Shown here piece after piece: positions 1 to 9,281 of a stretch of 64,000 nucleotides of DNA. A program made the position numbers and the translations under genes. How positions within the stretch are numbered: position 1 is the first letter of the stretch; each line of letters begins with the position of its first letter. The stretch covers positions 62,001 to 126,000 of the forward strand of contig NZ_JAHEBV010000002.1 in assembly GCF_024642085.1 (NCBI RefSeq), written 5' to 3'. This DNA comes from Novosphingobium sp. Its GTDB lineage: Bacteria > Pseudomonadota > Alphaproteobacteria > Sphingomonadales > Sphingomonadaceae. The notes under the pieces are model-generated. The model saw only the letters and a program-made list of their open reading frames with translations, was not told where the DNA came from and searched no databases.

Positions 1-219
1 AGTAAACGGCTGCTCCGGGCCGCATTGTACGTCGATCGCTGATTCGGCCTGCGTCGTCACGCCCTCACGAGCGGAAAGCGTAATGGGTGTGGCAGATACC
101 GTGCAATTGGAAACGACTTCGACACTCACAGCAATAGCGCCGATGCTGGCTTCGCCGGCCCGCGCCTGCATGGGGGCGGATGAGGCGATCAGGGTCAGCA
201 GGATGGACCGGCGAAGCAC
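1..219 (-). CDS. Spore coat protein U domain protein, N-terminal part (cut by window edge)
   Basis: This gene is too short for the ORF track. From a GTG at 219 it reads 73 codons to the window edge. A basic start and hydrophobic stretch (VLRRSILLTLIASS) ending near MQARAGEA looks like a signal peptide. The mature part then has SVEVVSNCTVSATPI and AIDVQCGPEQPFT, the alternating-strand pattern with paired cysteines of the SCPU (spore coat U) family. Such proteins are usually secreted pilus-like subunits made with chaperone-usher genes, but any partners lie outside the window. The GTG start is chosen because the upstream ATG reading stops after a few codons. The C-terminal part is not visible, so the family call is moderate. 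Confidence 0.6.
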   Translation of the reverse strand, partial: MLRRSILLTLIASSAPMQARAGEASIGAIAVSVEVVSNCTVSATPITLSAREGVTTQAESAIDVQCGPEQPFT

Positions 220-293
220 ATCCTTGACCTAACTCAGCAGACTTGCTGGCGCACTACGGCACGCATCGGTAAATATGCGCATGAAACACCGGA

Positions 294-1250
294 TCAGATT
301 CCGCCGCCAGTAAGGCGCTGGCACACCAGATCAAGCTGATCGAGCGTGCGATAGCGGATGGTAACCGTCCCCGAACGCGGATCGGCATCGGCATTGATTC
401 GCACGGGAAGACCCAGAAACTCCTCCAGATGGCCTTGCACTGCTGCGATATCGGCGGTTGAACCGACATCGGTTTGACCCCGGGCGCGGCGCGGTGCAGC
501 ACTGCCAGGCGATTTGCGTCGAACAAGTTTTTCGACCTCACGCACAGACAGGTGGCGCGCAACTGCGTCGGTGGCCACCATCAAGGCATCTTCAACTCCG
601 ATAAGCGCACGGGCATGGCCCATCGAAAGTCGACCTTCCTCCACCAGCTCAAGTACCGGTTCAGGCAATGTCAGCAGACGCTGGAAATTGGCGACGTGGC
701 TGCGGCTCTTGTCGACAAGTTTTGCAATTTCGGCCTGGGTCAGCCCCTCATCCTCGGCCAATTTGTGATAGGCGCGCGCCTCTTCAATCGGGTTGAGGTC
801 TTCCCGTTGGAGATTCTCGATCAAGGCCAGCGCTGTAATTTCGCGCTCGTCAAGATCTCGAATTAGGGCTGGTATTTCATGCAGTTGCGCTTTTTGCGCG
901 GCCCGCCAACGGCGTTCGCCAGCGACCAGACGATAGCCTTGATCATGCGCTGTAACGATAACTGGCTGGATGACGCCGCGCGCAGCGATCGAAGCGGCCA
1001 GCTCGTCAAGCGCCGCCTCATCAAAACGCCGCCGTGGCTGACCGGGATGCGGCGAAATCGATGCAACCGCCAGCATGGCAAACCCCGCCCCGTTTAGACT
1101 TTGCCCGGCATCACCCGAAAGGCCCGCGACTACCAGCGGCTCTTCGCGACGCGAATCGCCCAGTAAAGCACCAAGACCGCGCCCCAGAGCCGGACGACGC
1201 GGGGATGCCTCAGGTTTGGACGGTGTGCGGACAGCTGGTTCGTCGCTCAT
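294..1250 (-). CDS. parB: Chromosome partitioning protein ParB
   Basis: ParB binds parS, loads as a CTP-dependent sliding clamp and interacts with ParA to segregate the replicated origin. The protein has 318 residues. The N-terminal LGRGLGALL motif (about 22-30) is the ParA-contact region. The CTP-binding GERRWR box lies near 111-116, followed by ENLQREDLNPIEEA (about 145-158) and a helix-turn-helix (about 170-193). The C-terminal dimerisation part follows a basic linker. The ORF track starts 25 codons too early. The ATG at 1250 is chosen because it overlaps the parA stop as ATGA and opens the typical N-terminus. It is the last gene of rsmG-parA-parB, and two perfect parS sites lie upstream within the same gene block. 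Confidence 0.97.
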   Translation of the reverse strand: MSDEPAVRTPSKPEASPRRPALGRGLGALLGDSRREEPLVVAGLSGDAGQSLNGAGFAMLAVASISPHPGQPRRRFDEAALDELAASIAARGVIQPVIVTAHDQGYRLVAGERRWRAAQKAQLHEIPALIRDLDEREITALALIENLQREDLNPIEEARAYHKLAEDEGLTQAEIAKLVDKSRSHVANFQRLLTLPEPVLELVEEGRLSMGHARALIGVEDALMVATDAVARHLSVREVEKLVRRKSPGSAAPRRARGQTDVGSTADIAAVQGHLEEFLGLPVRINADADPRSGTVTIRYRTLDQLDLVCQRLTGGGI

Positions 1251-2023
1251 GCAGCCTTCCTTTTTTCCGGCAACCGCGTGATCAATTCGCGTGCCAGGGC
1301 CATGTAGGCGCGGCTCCCGGCGCATGTGTGATCATAGACAAGCGCCGGCAATCCGTGACTCGGTGCCTCTGACAGGCGGACATTGCGGGGAATTACCGAT
1401 TCGAACACTAAACCGCCGAGGCAAGAGCGTACGTCATCGGCAACCTGATCGGTGAGGCGGTTGCGCCGATCAAACATGGTCAATGCAATGCCGACAATCC
1501 CCAGATCAGGATTGAACCGCTGCTGGACCCGTTCGACCGTCTGCAAAAGTTGGCTCAGCCCTTCCAGCGCAAAGAACTCGCATTGAAGTGGGACAAGCAA
1601 TGTATCGGCTGCGGTCAGGGCGTTGAGCGTCAGCAGCCCGAGAGATGGCGGGCAATCAACGAAGCAAATGTCGTGCCCGTGAGCGCCGTTCAGCGCATCG
1701 CGCAACCGATCAGTCCTGTTATCGACTGAGACGAGTTCAATTTCTGCGCCGGAAAGGTCAACGGTTGCAGGGATGATATCCAGATTGGGGATGCGTGTCG
1801 CTTGCAGGCATTCGTTGACGGATACCTGATCGACCAGGAGATCATAGGATGACCGTTCTCGATCATTCGTGGCGATGCCTATCCCGGTTGATGCGTTTCC
1901 TTGCGGATCAAGGTCGATCAGCAGGACTTTCCAGCCTGTTGCGGCCATGGCCGTCGCAATATTTATCGCCGTGGTGGTCTTGCCTACCCCGCCCTTCTGG
2001 TTGGCGATTGCCACGCGTATCAC
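1247..2023 (-). CDS. parA: Chromosome partitioning ATPase ParA (Soj type)
   Basis: A deviant Walker-A ATPase that forms nucleoid-bound gradients used by ParB-parS to move the origin. The signature KGGVGKTTT sits at about residues 10-18, immediately after the start, and the LLIDLDPQGN box follows. Length is 258 residues, normal for chromosomal ParA without an N-terminal HTH. The ORF track extends 36 codons upstream into rsmG. I prefer the GTG at 2023 because it gives the standard IAIANQKGG-type N-terminus, lies 5 nt after the rsmG stop, and has AAGGGA upstream. Its stop overlaps parB as ATGA, implying translational coupling. Confidence 0.96.
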   Translation of the reverse strand: MIRVAIANQKGGVGKTTTAINIATAMAATGWKVLLIDLDPQGNASTGIGIATNDRERSSYDLLVDQVSVNECLQATRIPNLDIIPATVDLSGAEIELVSVDNRTDRLRDALNGAHGHDICFVDCPPSLGLLTLNALTAADTLLVPLQCEFFALEGLSQLLQTVERVQQRFNPDLGIVGIALTMFDRRNRLTDQVADDVRSCLGGLVFESVIPRNVRLSEAPSHGLPALVYDHTCAGSRAYMALARELITRLPEKRKAA

Positions 2024-2028
2024 GACGT

Positions 2029-2679
2029 TTATCCCTTCATTCCGCGCTTTGCCGGTCGTCCAATATTGCCCACGATCACACCAGCTTCTGGGTCTGTCAG
2101 CGATTGTTCCACGTGGAACATATGTCTCCATCCCCCGAGTTCCTGCAATTCATGCGCGGCGGACCTGCCTTTGGGCAACAACCATAGTGTGTCTGCTGTG
2201 GAAAAACGCTCCGATAGGCTTATAAGCTTGTTCAGCGGAGCAAATGCCCGTGCCGAAACGACACGGACCGGAAATGACGAGAGCGACTCCAGTCGATCGC
2301 CATGTATTTCTACATTTTCGAGGCCGAGAGCCAATGTTGCTCTGGTAAGCCAGTCTATCCGCCGCGCCCGCGATTCAACCAGATGAACTTTAGATTCGGG
2401 ACGCAGAGCGGCAATCACCAATCCAGGAAAGCCGGCCCCAGTACCCAAATCAAGCCAGGGTGAACACGTTTCACGTGGAGAGTGCGGCAACAATTGCGCC
2501 GAATCGGCAATGTGGCGCGGCCAAATCAGATCCAGACTTCCAGTGGAAACAAGGTTTTGCTTGCTGTTTTCTTCGGTGAGCAATGTGATCAGCTTTTCCA
2601 ACCGCTCCCCCGCTTGCACATTCCACTCTGGCAGAGCGGAAAGCCAGGCACGCGCCGAACGTTCGTCATTCAATATCAC
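2029..2679 (-). CDS. rsmG: 16S rRNA (guanine527-N7)-methyltransferase RsmG (GidB)
   Basis: Methylates G527 of 16S rRNA using S-adenosylmethionine. The SAM-binding glycine loop [11 protein letters not shown] is at about residues 76-86, preceded by RHIADS and followed by LVESRARR, all typical of GidB. Length is 216 residues. The start is a GTG overlapping the mnmG stop (GTGA), so mnmG, rsmG, parA and parB form one coupled minus-strand unit. Near its C-terminus the peptide MFHVEQ is encoded directly by a perfect parS palindrome, so the codons serve both as protein code and centromere. A second, degenerate parS-like core lies earlier in the gene. Confidence 0.96.
   Translation of the reverse strand: MILNDERSARAWLSALPEWNVQAGERLEKLITLLTEENSKQNLVSTGSLDLIWPRHIADSAQLLPHSPRETCSPWLDLGTGAGFPGLVIAALRPESKVHLVESRARRIDWLTRATLALGLENVEIHGDRLESLSSFPVRVVSARAFAPLNKLISLSERFSTADTLWLLPKGRSAAHELQELGGWRHMFHVEQSLTDPEAGVIVGNIGRPAKRGMKG
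2105..2120. other. parS: parS centromere site 1 (inside rsmG)
   Basis: TGTTCCACGTGGAACA is a perfect 16-bp palindrome matching the chromosomal parS consensus TGTTYCACGTGRAACA at every position. It lies within rsmG, about 0.1 kb upstream of parA and about 11.7 kb from the proposed origin. It is the expected loading site for the ParB encoded here. Confidence 0.93.
2467..2482. other. Degenerate parS-like site (inside rsmG)
   Basis: The core GTTTCACGTGGA matches 12 of 16 parS positions, but the right flank (GAG instead of ACA) breaks the palindrome. It could be a weak ParB site or a decayed parS. Its position between two perfect sites makes chance less appealing, but binding is unproven. Confidence 0.35.
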
Positions 2680-4523
2680 GCGGCAATCCGCCGTGCCTGA
2701 ACCAACAACGCGGCCAGAGCAGCGGGCGTAATGCCGGGAATGCGGCCTGCCGCAGCTAGTGTTTCAGGCCGGGCGGATGAAAGCCGTTCAACCATCTCTC
2801 GGGATAGCCCTGGCACGGCTTCGTACGGAAAGGTTTCACCCAGAACCAGTGCGTCAGCGGACCGCATATCGCGCAATTCAGCATCCTGCCGAACCAGGTA
2901 AGGTGCATATGCGGCGTCTTCGGCAATCTCGTCGAGGATATCGCAATCGCCGATCGGCAAATCGCCAAGCCAATTTGAAAGACCAACCATGCTTACGCCG
3001 TCAAAGCGCAACCAATCACGCAGGGTAAGTCGCCCGCCATCGGGCCTTACGGACAGGCCGGCAGCAATAAGGTCACCAGCCGCAACATTTAAGTCGAGAC
3101 GGTCTTCTATCGTTCGCTTGGTTTGCTTTCGGTCCCGAAACCATTCGCGCCGCTCTGCACCAATGCAACCGGCTGCAAGGGCCAGATCGGTCAAGCGGGT
3201 TGAGGCATTGTTGGCCCGTAGACGCAATCGATACTCTGCCCGCGCCGTAAGCATCCGGTATGGCTCGCTTACGCCGTGAAGGGTCAGATCATCCACCATC
3301 ACTGCAAGATAGCTGTTGGCGCGGTCAAGGGGCGCTGGTTCACGATCCAGCACAGACGCAGCAGCGTGCATTCCGGCGACCAAGCCTTGCGCGGCCGCCT
3401 CTTCATAACCGGTGGTGCCATTGATCTGACCGGCGCAAAAAAGACCTGCGATTGTCCGCATTTCGAGGCTTTTTCGCAGACTTCGGGGATCTACATGATC
3501 ATATTCTACCGCGTAGCCCGGCACCACCATGTCGACTTTCTGAAGCCCCGGCATAGTACGCAGCATGGCCAGTTGCACGTCAGCGGGCAATGACGTGCTT
3601 ATGCCGTTAGGATAAACCAGATGCGTATCAAGGCCTTCCGGTTCCAGGAAAACCTGATGCCCATCACGATCGGCAAAACGGTGGATCTTGTCCTCTATCG
3701 AGGGACAATAGCGCGGGCCAGACGCACCGATCGCGCCGCTGAACAACGGTGACCGATCAAGGTTGGCGCGAATGACTTCATGACTCGCCGGGTTGGTTCG
3801 GGTGATCGCGCAAAACACCTGCGGCAAAGGACGCCGCGTACCCATCGCGCTCATCGTCCACGGTTCGCTGTCTGACGGTTGTTCTTCGAGAACAGCCCAG
3901 TCTATCGTCCGGCCATCAAGACGAGGCGGCGTCCCTGTTTTGAGCCGAGCCATCGGTAAGGAAGCTGAACGCAGTTGATCCGCCAACCGTTGCGCCGATG
4001 CTTCATCGACGCGCCCTCCGGTCATGCGCTCTTCACCGCGGAATAACGTACCACCCAGGAACGTGCCGGTACACAAGACCACAGCCCGCGCTTTCAGCGC
4101 TGTCCCGTCAGCCAGCTCTACCCCCGTAACCCTTGCACCTTTAAATTGCAGCGATGCCGCCTCGCCGCCAATCAGGGTCAAATCGCCCTGCAAGGTTAGC
4201 AGCCGCTGAATTTCTGCTTTGAAACGTTTGCGGTCGGCCTGAACGCGTGGCCCCTGGACCGCGGACCCCTTTGAGCGATTGAGCATGCGGTAATGAATTG
4301 CGCCAGCATCTGCAGCGCGGGCGATGATACCATCGAAGGCATCAACTTCGCGTACGAGGTGGCCCTTGCCCAAGCCGCCAATGGCTGGGTTACAGCTCAT
4401 CGCGCCAATGGTAGCCAGGTCAAAGCTAACCAGCGCCACACGTGCGCCCATGCGCGCGGCGACCGCAGCGGCCTCTACCCCGGCGTGTCCTCCGCCGATG
4501 ACAATAATATCAAACCCACTCAT
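2676..4523 (-). CDS. mnmG: tRNA uridine-5-carboxymethylaminomethyl modification enzyme MnmG (GidA)
   Basis: With MnmE it installs the cmnm5 group on the wobble uridine of certain tRNAs, using FAD, NADH and methylene-THF. The Rossmann FAD motif [10 protein letters not shown] lies at about residues 10-19. The GidA signatures [13 protein letters not shown] and [18 protein letters not shown] are present. At 615 residues it is full length. The ATG at 4523 is followed directly by the [11 protein letters not shown] fold. It lies downstream of mnmE with a perfect parS in the short gap, and its stop overlaps the rsmG GTG. The mnmE-mnmG-rsmG-parA-parB order is the common origin-proximal arrangement. 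Confidence 0.98.
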   Translation of the reverse strand: MSGFDIIVIGGGHAGVEAAAVAARMGARVALVSFDLATIGAMSCNPAIGGLGKGHLVREVDAFDGIIARAADAGAIHYRMLNRSKGSAVQGPRVQADRKRFKAEIQRLLTLQGDLTLIGGEAASLQFKGARVTGVELADGTALKARAVVLCTGTFLGGTLFRGEERMTGGRVDEASAQRLADQLRSASLPMARLKTGTPPRLDGRTIDWAVLEEQPSDSEPWTMSAMGTRRPLPQVFCAITRTNPASHEVIRANLDRSPLFSGAIGASGPRYCPSIEDKIHRFADRDGHQVFLEPEGLDTHLVYPNGISTSLPADVQLAMLRTMPGLQKVDMVVPGYAVEYDHVDPRSLRKSLEMRTIAGLFCAGQINGTTGYEEAAAQGLVAGMHAAASVLDREPAPLDRANSYLAVMVDDLTLHGVSEPYRMLTARAEYRLRLRANNASTRLTDLALAAGCIGAERREWFRDRKQTKRTIEDRLDLNVAAGDLIAAGLSVRPDGGRLTLRDWLRFDGVSMVGLSNWLGDLPIGDCDILDEIAEDAAYAPYLVRQDAELRDMRSADALVLGETFPYEAVPGLSREMVERLSSARPETLAAAGRIPGITPAALAALLVQARRIAA

Positions 4524-4547
4524 GCGCCGGGACTCTTAGCGCAGACG

Positions 4548-4563
4548 TGTTCCACGTGGAACA
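4548..4563. other. parS: parS centromere site 2 (mnmE-mnmG junction)
   Basis: A second exact TGTTCCACGTGGAACA palindrome sits between the mnmG start and the mnmE stop, filling most of the short intergenic gap. It is identical to site 1, about 2.4 kb away, and about 9.3 kb from the proposed origin. Two identical sites next to parAB support a functional centromere region. Confidence 0.93.
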
Positions 4564-5841
4564 TTATTTGCCGATGCAGAATCGTCCGAACAACGTGTCC
4601 AGCATATCTTCGGTCGTGGTCCGGCCTAACAATGCGTCGAAGGCCAGTCGCGAAAGCCGCAAATTTTCCGCGATCAACAGCAGGTCGCCAACCATCGCTG
4701 CTGCGCCAAGCTCATCGGCTGCTTCAGACAGCAGGCGGTGTTGACGCGCGTTAAGTGCCGCTTGCCCAGGCGCCGGCATCGAAAGCCGTGCCGTCTGCAC
4801 CAGATCAGCACGCAGCGCGTCGAGCCCTTCTCCCGTTTTGGCAGATACGCGGTGACGCGGGGTGACTTTACCGGGAAAGTCGGCGCGGTCTTGCTGGGGC
4901 GCAATTTCCCATGCCGATGGTGGTCCCTGCCCTTCAGGACCCAGCCACAAGACAAGGTCAGCCGCTGCCAAAGCGGACCGCGCGCGTTCTACTCCGATGG
5001 CTTCTACTGCGTCTTGCGTTTCGTCGCGGAGGCCTGCGGTATCGAGGAAACGAAAAGGGATACCGTTGATGGCGATGGGATAATTCAAGACATCCCGGGT
5101 GGTACCCGCCAAAGGAGCGGTAATCGCTGCCTCTTCCTGAATTAAAGCATTGAAAAGTGTGCTTTTTCCAGCATTTGGCGGACCCGCCAGTACGACTTTG
5201 AAGCCGTCACGCAACATCTCGGCTCGGGGCTGCGTCAGCCATGCCTGCAAACCGTTCTGCAAGTCTGTGATCTGATCGCCGAATCCAATCGGGAGCCCAG
5301 ACACATCGTCCTCATCTCCGAAATCGAGAATCGCCTCTACCCTAGCCGAAAGCCCAAGCAGCCGATCACGCCACTCATCTACAGTGCGAGACAGGCTGCC
5401 GCTAGCCATCGCAATGGCTGCGCGCCGCTGCAATTCGGTTTCCGCTGCCAACAGATCGGCCAGGCCCTCGGCTTCAGCCAGGTCGATGCGTGCATTGGCA
5501 AACGCACGCCGGGTAAACTCCCCGGCCGTCGCCCCGCGAAGGCCAGGCACATCACCCAGGGCCTGCTCAACCGCCGCAATTACCGCGCGCCCACCATGGC
5601 AGTGCAATTCCAATGTATCTTCGCCTGTCGCTGTTCCTGGCCCCGGCAACCATAGCGCAAGAGCGCGATCAATCAGCTCTCCCCCGCCGTCACGCAGGCT
5701 GACTGTCACCGCTTTGCGCGGCGGCAAAGCCCGCCCGGCAAGGGCCCACAGCGCGGCGTCGGCCTGCGGACCGCTGACACGGATCAAGGCGATTGCTGCC
5801 GGTGGAGGTCCGCTCGACAAGGCGAAAATGGTATCATTCAT
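4564..5841 (-). CDS. mnmE: tRNA modification GTPase MnmE (TrmE)
   Basis: GTPase partner of MnmG in wobble-uridine modification. It has the N-terminal THF-binding domain (to about 115) with TLELHCHGG. The helical domain carries an inserted G domain with G1 AGPPNAGKS (about 219-227), G2 TAPLAGTTRD (about 241-250) and G3 DTAG (about 267-270). The invariant C-terminal CIGK ends the protein. Length is 425 residues, slightly shorter than the usual 450. The start ATG at 5841 opens with NDTIFALSS, standard for the family. The stop abuts parS site 2. Confidence 0.97.
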   Translation of the reverse strand: MNDTIFALSSGPPPAAIALIRVSGPQADAALWALAGRALPPRKAVTVSLRDGGGELIDRALALWLPGPGTATGEDTLELHCHGGRAVIAAVEQALGDVPGLRGATAGEFTRRAFANARIDLAEAEGLADLLAAETELQRRAAIAMASGSLSRTVDEWRDRLLGLSARVEAILDFGDEDDVSGLPIGFGDQITDLQNGLQAWLTQPRAEMLRDGFKVVLAGPPNAGKSTLFNALIQEEAAITAPLAGTTRDVLNYPIAINGIPFRFLDTAGLRDETQDAVEAIGVERARSALAAADLVLWLGPEGQGPPSAWEIAPQQDRADFPGKVTPRHRVSAKTGEGLDALRADLVQTARLSMPAPGQAALNARQHRLLSEAADELGAAAMVGDLLLIAENLRLSRLAFDALLGRTTTEDMLDTLFGRFCIGK

Positions 5842-5879
5842 GGCAGCGGGCGGGCGTCATGCCCGTTCAAACGTAACGC

Positions 5880-6140
5880 TCAGGTATCGTCCCGGGTTTT
5901 TTTTGCGCCGGCAGCAAAGGCATTTCCGCTTTCCATGAAGTTCTGAAACAACTTCATGCCGACTTGTCCCATCGGTGCCAGCCCTTTGGCGAACTCCTGC
6001 AGTTGATCGACGCTGCCCGCCCCCTTCATAGCCTTGGATATGGCATCAACGTAAAACTGGTTGGCTTTGCCCACATCTGGCAGGCCAAGGAAGGTGCGTG
6101 CCTCTTCGGGCGTGCAGTCGATTTCGACGTGAACTTTCAT
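5880..6140 (-). CDS. DUF6489 family small protein
   Basis: An 86-residue soluble protein of unknown function. The N-terminus MKVHVEIDCTPEEAR is typical of a small family I associate with Sphingomonadales and relatives (DUF6489). The body is helical with a GLPDVGKANQFYVD segment. The ORF track begins 55 codons too early. The ATG at 6140 is preceded by a strong AGGAGG ribosome site about 5 nt upstream, which settles the start. It lies upstream of mnmE on the same strand, 38 nt away, and could be cotranscribed. It is divergent from the dienelactone hydrolase gene. Confidence 0.85.
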   Translation of the reverse strand: MKVHVEIDCTPEEARTFLGLPDVGKANQFYVDAISKAMKGAGSVDQLQEFAKGLAPMGQVGMKLFQNFMESGNAFAAGAKKTRDDT

Positions 6141-6259
6141 GGTGCCTCCTTGGGCGAGTGCCGGTCCCCTCGCGTGCCCTTGCTGGCATAGCCCCTTGGC
6201 AAAGTCTACGCCGCGCTTACGGTGGGCCGCAATCACCCTATTCCAACCGGAGCGATGAC

Positions 6260-6958
6260 ATGGCCGAATCAGTGCAAATCCCCACAATCGACGGCTCTGG
6301 CGCAATTCCGGCCCACGTTGCGCATCCGTCCGGCACTCCCAAGGGGGCTGTGATCGTCATTCCCGAGATATTCGGGGTCAACGCAGGTATTCGCGGGAAG
6401 TGCGCCAAGTGGGCCGACGCGGGCTATCTCGCGGTTGCGCCGGACATATTCTGGCGGTTTGCACCCGGCGTCGAACTTGATCCTGACATACCCGATCAGC
6501 TGAATGAAGCGTTCGGCTATTTTCAGCGATATGATCCGACTGATGGTGTCTACGATATCGAGGCGGTGATCCACTGGGTGCGGCGCAGCGCCGGCGTGGC
6601 AAAGGTAGGCTGCGCGGGATACTGCCTTGGCGGGCGGCTGGCCTATATGGCGGCGGCACGAACCGATATCGATGCCTCGGTCGGCTATTATGGCGTGATG
6701 ATAGACCAGATGCTGGACGAGGCCCACGCTATCGCCAATCCGCTGATGCTGCACATTCCGACCGCCGATCACTTCGTCGGCCCCGAAGCCCAGGCCAAGA
6801 TTCACGCCGCGTTTGACAGCCACCCCAAGGTTACGCTTCACGATTACGCTGGGCTAGATCACGGCTTCGCCGCCGAAATGGGCCAGCGCCGGGATGAAGC
6901 TGGCGCTCAGATCGCTGATGATCGCACAGCTGCGTTCCTTGCAGAGCATCTGCAATGA
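6260..6958 (+). CDS. Dienelactone hydrolase family protein
   Basis: Alpha/beta hydrolase of 232 residues. The nucleophile elbow GYCLGG (cysteine near 118) is the Cys variant of dienelactone hydrolases. The rest of a Cys-Asp-His triad can be assigned to ADHF (about 172) and GLDHGF (about 205). The N-terminal GAVIVIPEIFGVN strand/oxyanion region is also typical. The substrate cannot be read from sequence; many paralogs act on carboxymethylene-type lactones or general esters. The start at 6260 begins MAESVQIPT; the longer ORF in the track runs into the divergent gene. It overlaps the following NTF2-like gene as ATGA, so the two are coupled. Confidence 0.9.
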   Translation: MAESVQIPTIDGSGAIPAHVAHPSGTPKGAVIVIPEIFGVNAGIRGKCAKWADAGYLAVAPDIFWRFAPGVELDPDIPDQLNEAFGYFQRYDPTDGVYDIEAVIHWVRRSAGVAKVGCAGYCLGGRLAYMAAARTDIDASVGYYGVMIDQMLDEAHAIANPLMLHIPTADHFVGPEAQAKIHAAFDSHPKVTLHDYAGLDHGFAAEMGQRRDEAGAQIADDRTAAFLAEHLQ

Positions 6959-7353
6959 CCTCGGCGGACCAAGGCATCGCCGCGTGGCATCGTTACATGG
7001 AGAGCGGCGGTAATCGCGATCTTTTGGCAGCGCTGGTGGCAGACGATGCAGTCTTTCACTCGCCCGTCGTCCATACCGCGCAAGTGGGCAAGGCCAAGGT
7101 CATGCTATACCTGCTGAGCGCTGCCAAGGTGCTGGGGAACGACAGTTTCCGCTATGAGCGTGAACTGGTCGACGGCAACGAAGCCTGCCTGGAGTTCACT
7201 GCCACGATTGACGGCATCCACGTTAATGGAATCGATCTCATTACTTTCGATGATCACGGAAAGATAAAGGATTTCAAGGTGATGGTACGGCCGCTCAAAG
7301 CCGTCAACAAGCTTTGGGAATTGATGGCTGCCCAGCTTCAGGCTGCCGACTGA
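6955..7353 (+). CDS. NTF2-like (SnoaL-type) family protein
   Basis: A 132-residue cystatin-cone fold protein: a helix with AWHRYMESGG, the DDAVFHSPVV strand, and a C-terminal sheet ending ITFDDHGKIKDFKVMVRP. These match nuclear-transport-factor-2-like domains, which include small isomerases, hydratases and binding proteins. Coupling by ATGA to the dienelactone hydrolase suggests a shared small-molecule pathway, but the substrate is unknown. Its 3' end overlaps the convergent AAA ATPase gene by 16 nt. Confidence 0.85.
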   Translation: MTSADQGIAAWHRYMESGGNRDLLAALVADDAVFHSPVVHTAQVGKAKVMLYLLSAAKVLGNDSFRYERELVDGNEACLEFTATIDGIHVNGIDLITFDDHGKIKDFKVMVRPLKAVNKLWELMAAQLQAAD

Positions 7354-7883
7354 AGCGACCCAAGCAGATAGGCCAGCCGCTGATCGACGGGAACCAAAGG
7401 TAACGGCGTAACGTTATATCCATAACGCTTCCACGCTGCTGTGACCGCCTGATCACTGGCAACGGCCGCGTCCCAATCCTGAATGCGCTCGGCATCCTGA
7501 ACATAGATGTCCTCCCACGCCGGAGCACGAAACACCGGCCCTTCATAGCGCAAGGTCCGGCAAGCCCGGTCGACAGAGCGGGGCACGGAAAGACCCGAGA
7601 CGTCAAGAAAACCGACGACATCCGGAAAACCGCGGTCGAACAGAATGATTCCCGGATAGTCGGCAAAACGCTCGTATTCACGGGCGTGAGCCTCGGCCAT
7701 CGCCTCAGCAAAGCCAAGCGGATCCGTTTTGCGCAGGGTCATGCCGCCTGGTTGCTGCAGAATACGCCGTGCAACTTCCGGAGATGTCTGCAAGCCCGCC
7801 GCAGCAGCAGCGTCCAGCAGCGTGGTCTTTCCGGCCCCCGGCGCACCGGTAAGGACCGCGTGCCGGGGTACGGAAAGCGCCAT
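7338..7883 (-). CDS. AAA family ATPase (AAA_28-like P-loop NTPase)
   Basis: A compact 181-residue P-loop protein with Walker A GAPGAGKTTLL at about 13-23, a EVARRILQQ segment after it, and a Walker-B-like IILFDRGFPD at about 79-88. This layout matches the AAA_28 group, which resembles nucleotide or nicotinamide-riboside kinases; the true substrate is unknown. It begins 1 nt after the rho stop (TAA-A-ATG), so it is almost surely cotranscribed with rho. Its 3' end overlaps the convergent NTF2-like gene. Confidence 0.87.
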   Translation of the reverse strand: MALSVPRHAVLTGAPGAGKTTLLDAAAAAGLQTSPEVARRILQQPGGMTLRKTDPLGFAEAMAEAHAREYERFADYPGIILFDRGFPDVVGFLDVSGLSVPRSVDRACRTLRYEGPVFRAPAWEDIYVQDAERIQDWDAAVASDQAVTAAWKRYGYNVTPLPLVPVDQRLAYLLGSLQSAA

Positions 7884-7884
7884 T

Positions 7885-9141
7885 TTACTGGTTCATCGTG
7901 GCGAAGAAATCTTCATTGGTCTTGGAATCCTTCATCTTGTCGAGAAGGAACTCCATCGCATCGACCGTACCCATCTGCATCAAGATGCGGCGCAAGACCC
8001 ACATCTTGGATAGCTTGTCCTTTTCGACCAGCAATTCTTCCTTGCGGGTACCGCTCTTGCCCACATCGAGCGCGGGGAAGATGCGCTTGTCTGCTACCTT
8101 GCGGTCCAGCACGATTTCAGAGTTACCGGTCCCCTTGAACTCTTCAAAGATGACCTCGTCCATGCGGCTGCCGGTATCGATCAGCGCGGTGGCGATGATG
8201 GAAAGCGAACCGCCCTCCTCGATGTTGCGCGCCGCGCCGAAAAAGCGCTTGGGACGCTGAAGCGCGTTGGCATCGACACCGCCCGTCAGCACCTTGCCCG
8301 AACTGGGCACCACGGTGTTGTAAGCGCGGCCAAGGCGAGTGATCGAATCCAGCAGGATAACCACATCCCGCTTGTGCTCGACCAGCCGTTTGGCCTTTTC
8401 GATGACCATTTCGGCCACCTGAACGTGGCGGCTGGCTGGCTCGTCAAAGGTGGACGAAATTACTTCACCTTTTACGCTGCGCTGCATGTCGGTGACTTCT
8501 TCGGGCCGTTCGTCGACCAGCAGGACCAGCAGAAACACGTCGGGATGGTTGTCGGTGATCGCTTTAGCGATGTTTTGCAGCAGCACGGTCTTGCCGGTGC
8601 GCGGCGGCGCAACAATCAGCGCGCGCTGGCCCTTACCCTGCGGGCTGATGATATCGATCACGCGCGCCGATTTGTCCTTGACCGTCGGATCAAGCGTATC
8701 GAGACTGAGTTTTTCGTCGGGATAAAGCGGCGTAAGGTTATCGAAATTGACCCGGTGACGAACAGCTTCGGGATCATCGTAGTTGACGCTGACCAGCTTG
8801 GTAATTGCAAAATAGCGTTCGCCGTCTTTCGGCGCGCGTATCTCGCCCTCGACCGTGTCGCCGGTGCGCAGGCCCCATTTGCGAACCTGGTTGGGAGACA
8901 CGTAAATATCGTCCGGACCGGCCAGACAGTTTGCCTCGGGACTGCGCAGGAAACCAAAGCCGTCGGTCAGCACTTCAATCGTGCCTTGGCCGATAATTTC
9001 CTCACCGTCTTCGGCCACTTCTTTCAAAATGGCGAACATCAGGTCTTGGCGGCGCAGGGTTGATGCGCCTTCTACGCCGAGTTCTTCGGCCATTTCGACC
9101 AGTTCGGCCGAGGTTTTTTTCTTGAGTTCTTTGAGATGCAT
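7885..9141 (-). CDS. rho: Transcription termination factor Rho
   Basis: Hexameric RNA-dependent ATPase that ends transcription at Rho-dependent sites. Residues 1-45 form the helical N-terminal lobe ([16 protein letters not shown]). The OB/cold-shock RNA-binding domain follows with [11 protein letters not shown]. The ATPase domain carries Walker [12 protein letters not shown] (about 178) and the Walker [11 protein letters not shown]. The Q-loop ([11 protein letters not shown]) and R-loop ([12 protein letters not shown]) are intact. Length is 418 residues, standard. It lies downstream of hemJ on the minus strand, with a 140-nt gap that may hold a regulatory leader. Confidence 0.98.
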   Translation of the reverse strand: MHLKELKKKTSAELVEMAEELGVEGASTLRRQDLMFAILKEVAEDGEEIIGQGTIEVLTDGFGFLRSPEANCLAGPDDIYVSPNQVRKWGLRTGDTVEGEIRAPKDGERYFAITKLVSVNYDDPEAVRHRVNFDNLTPLYPDEKLSLDTLDPTVKDKSARVIDIISPQGKGQRALIVAPPRTGKTVLLQNIAKAITDNHPDVFLLVLLVDERPEEVTDMQRSVKGEVISSTFDEPASRHVQVAEMVIEKAKRLVEHKRDVVILLDSITRLGRAYNTVVPSSGKVLTGGVDANALQRPKRFFGAARNIEEGGSLSIIATALIDTGSRMDEVIFEEFKGTGNSEIVLDRKVADKRIFPALDVGKSGTRKEELLVEKDKLSKMWVLRRILMQMGTVDAMEFLLDKMKDSKTNEDFFATMNQ

Positions 9142-9281
9142 GTCGGGTTTCCGTTTGTGCGGATTTGGGTAATGGCCGGCCAGATCGAAGGGCTTGGGGA
9201 AAGCGGATCGTGCCGCGGAGAACCGCGTGCGAAGTGCCGGTAGCGCAGCAAATAGGCTGCCGCAGGCCTGCCGTCAACGGA

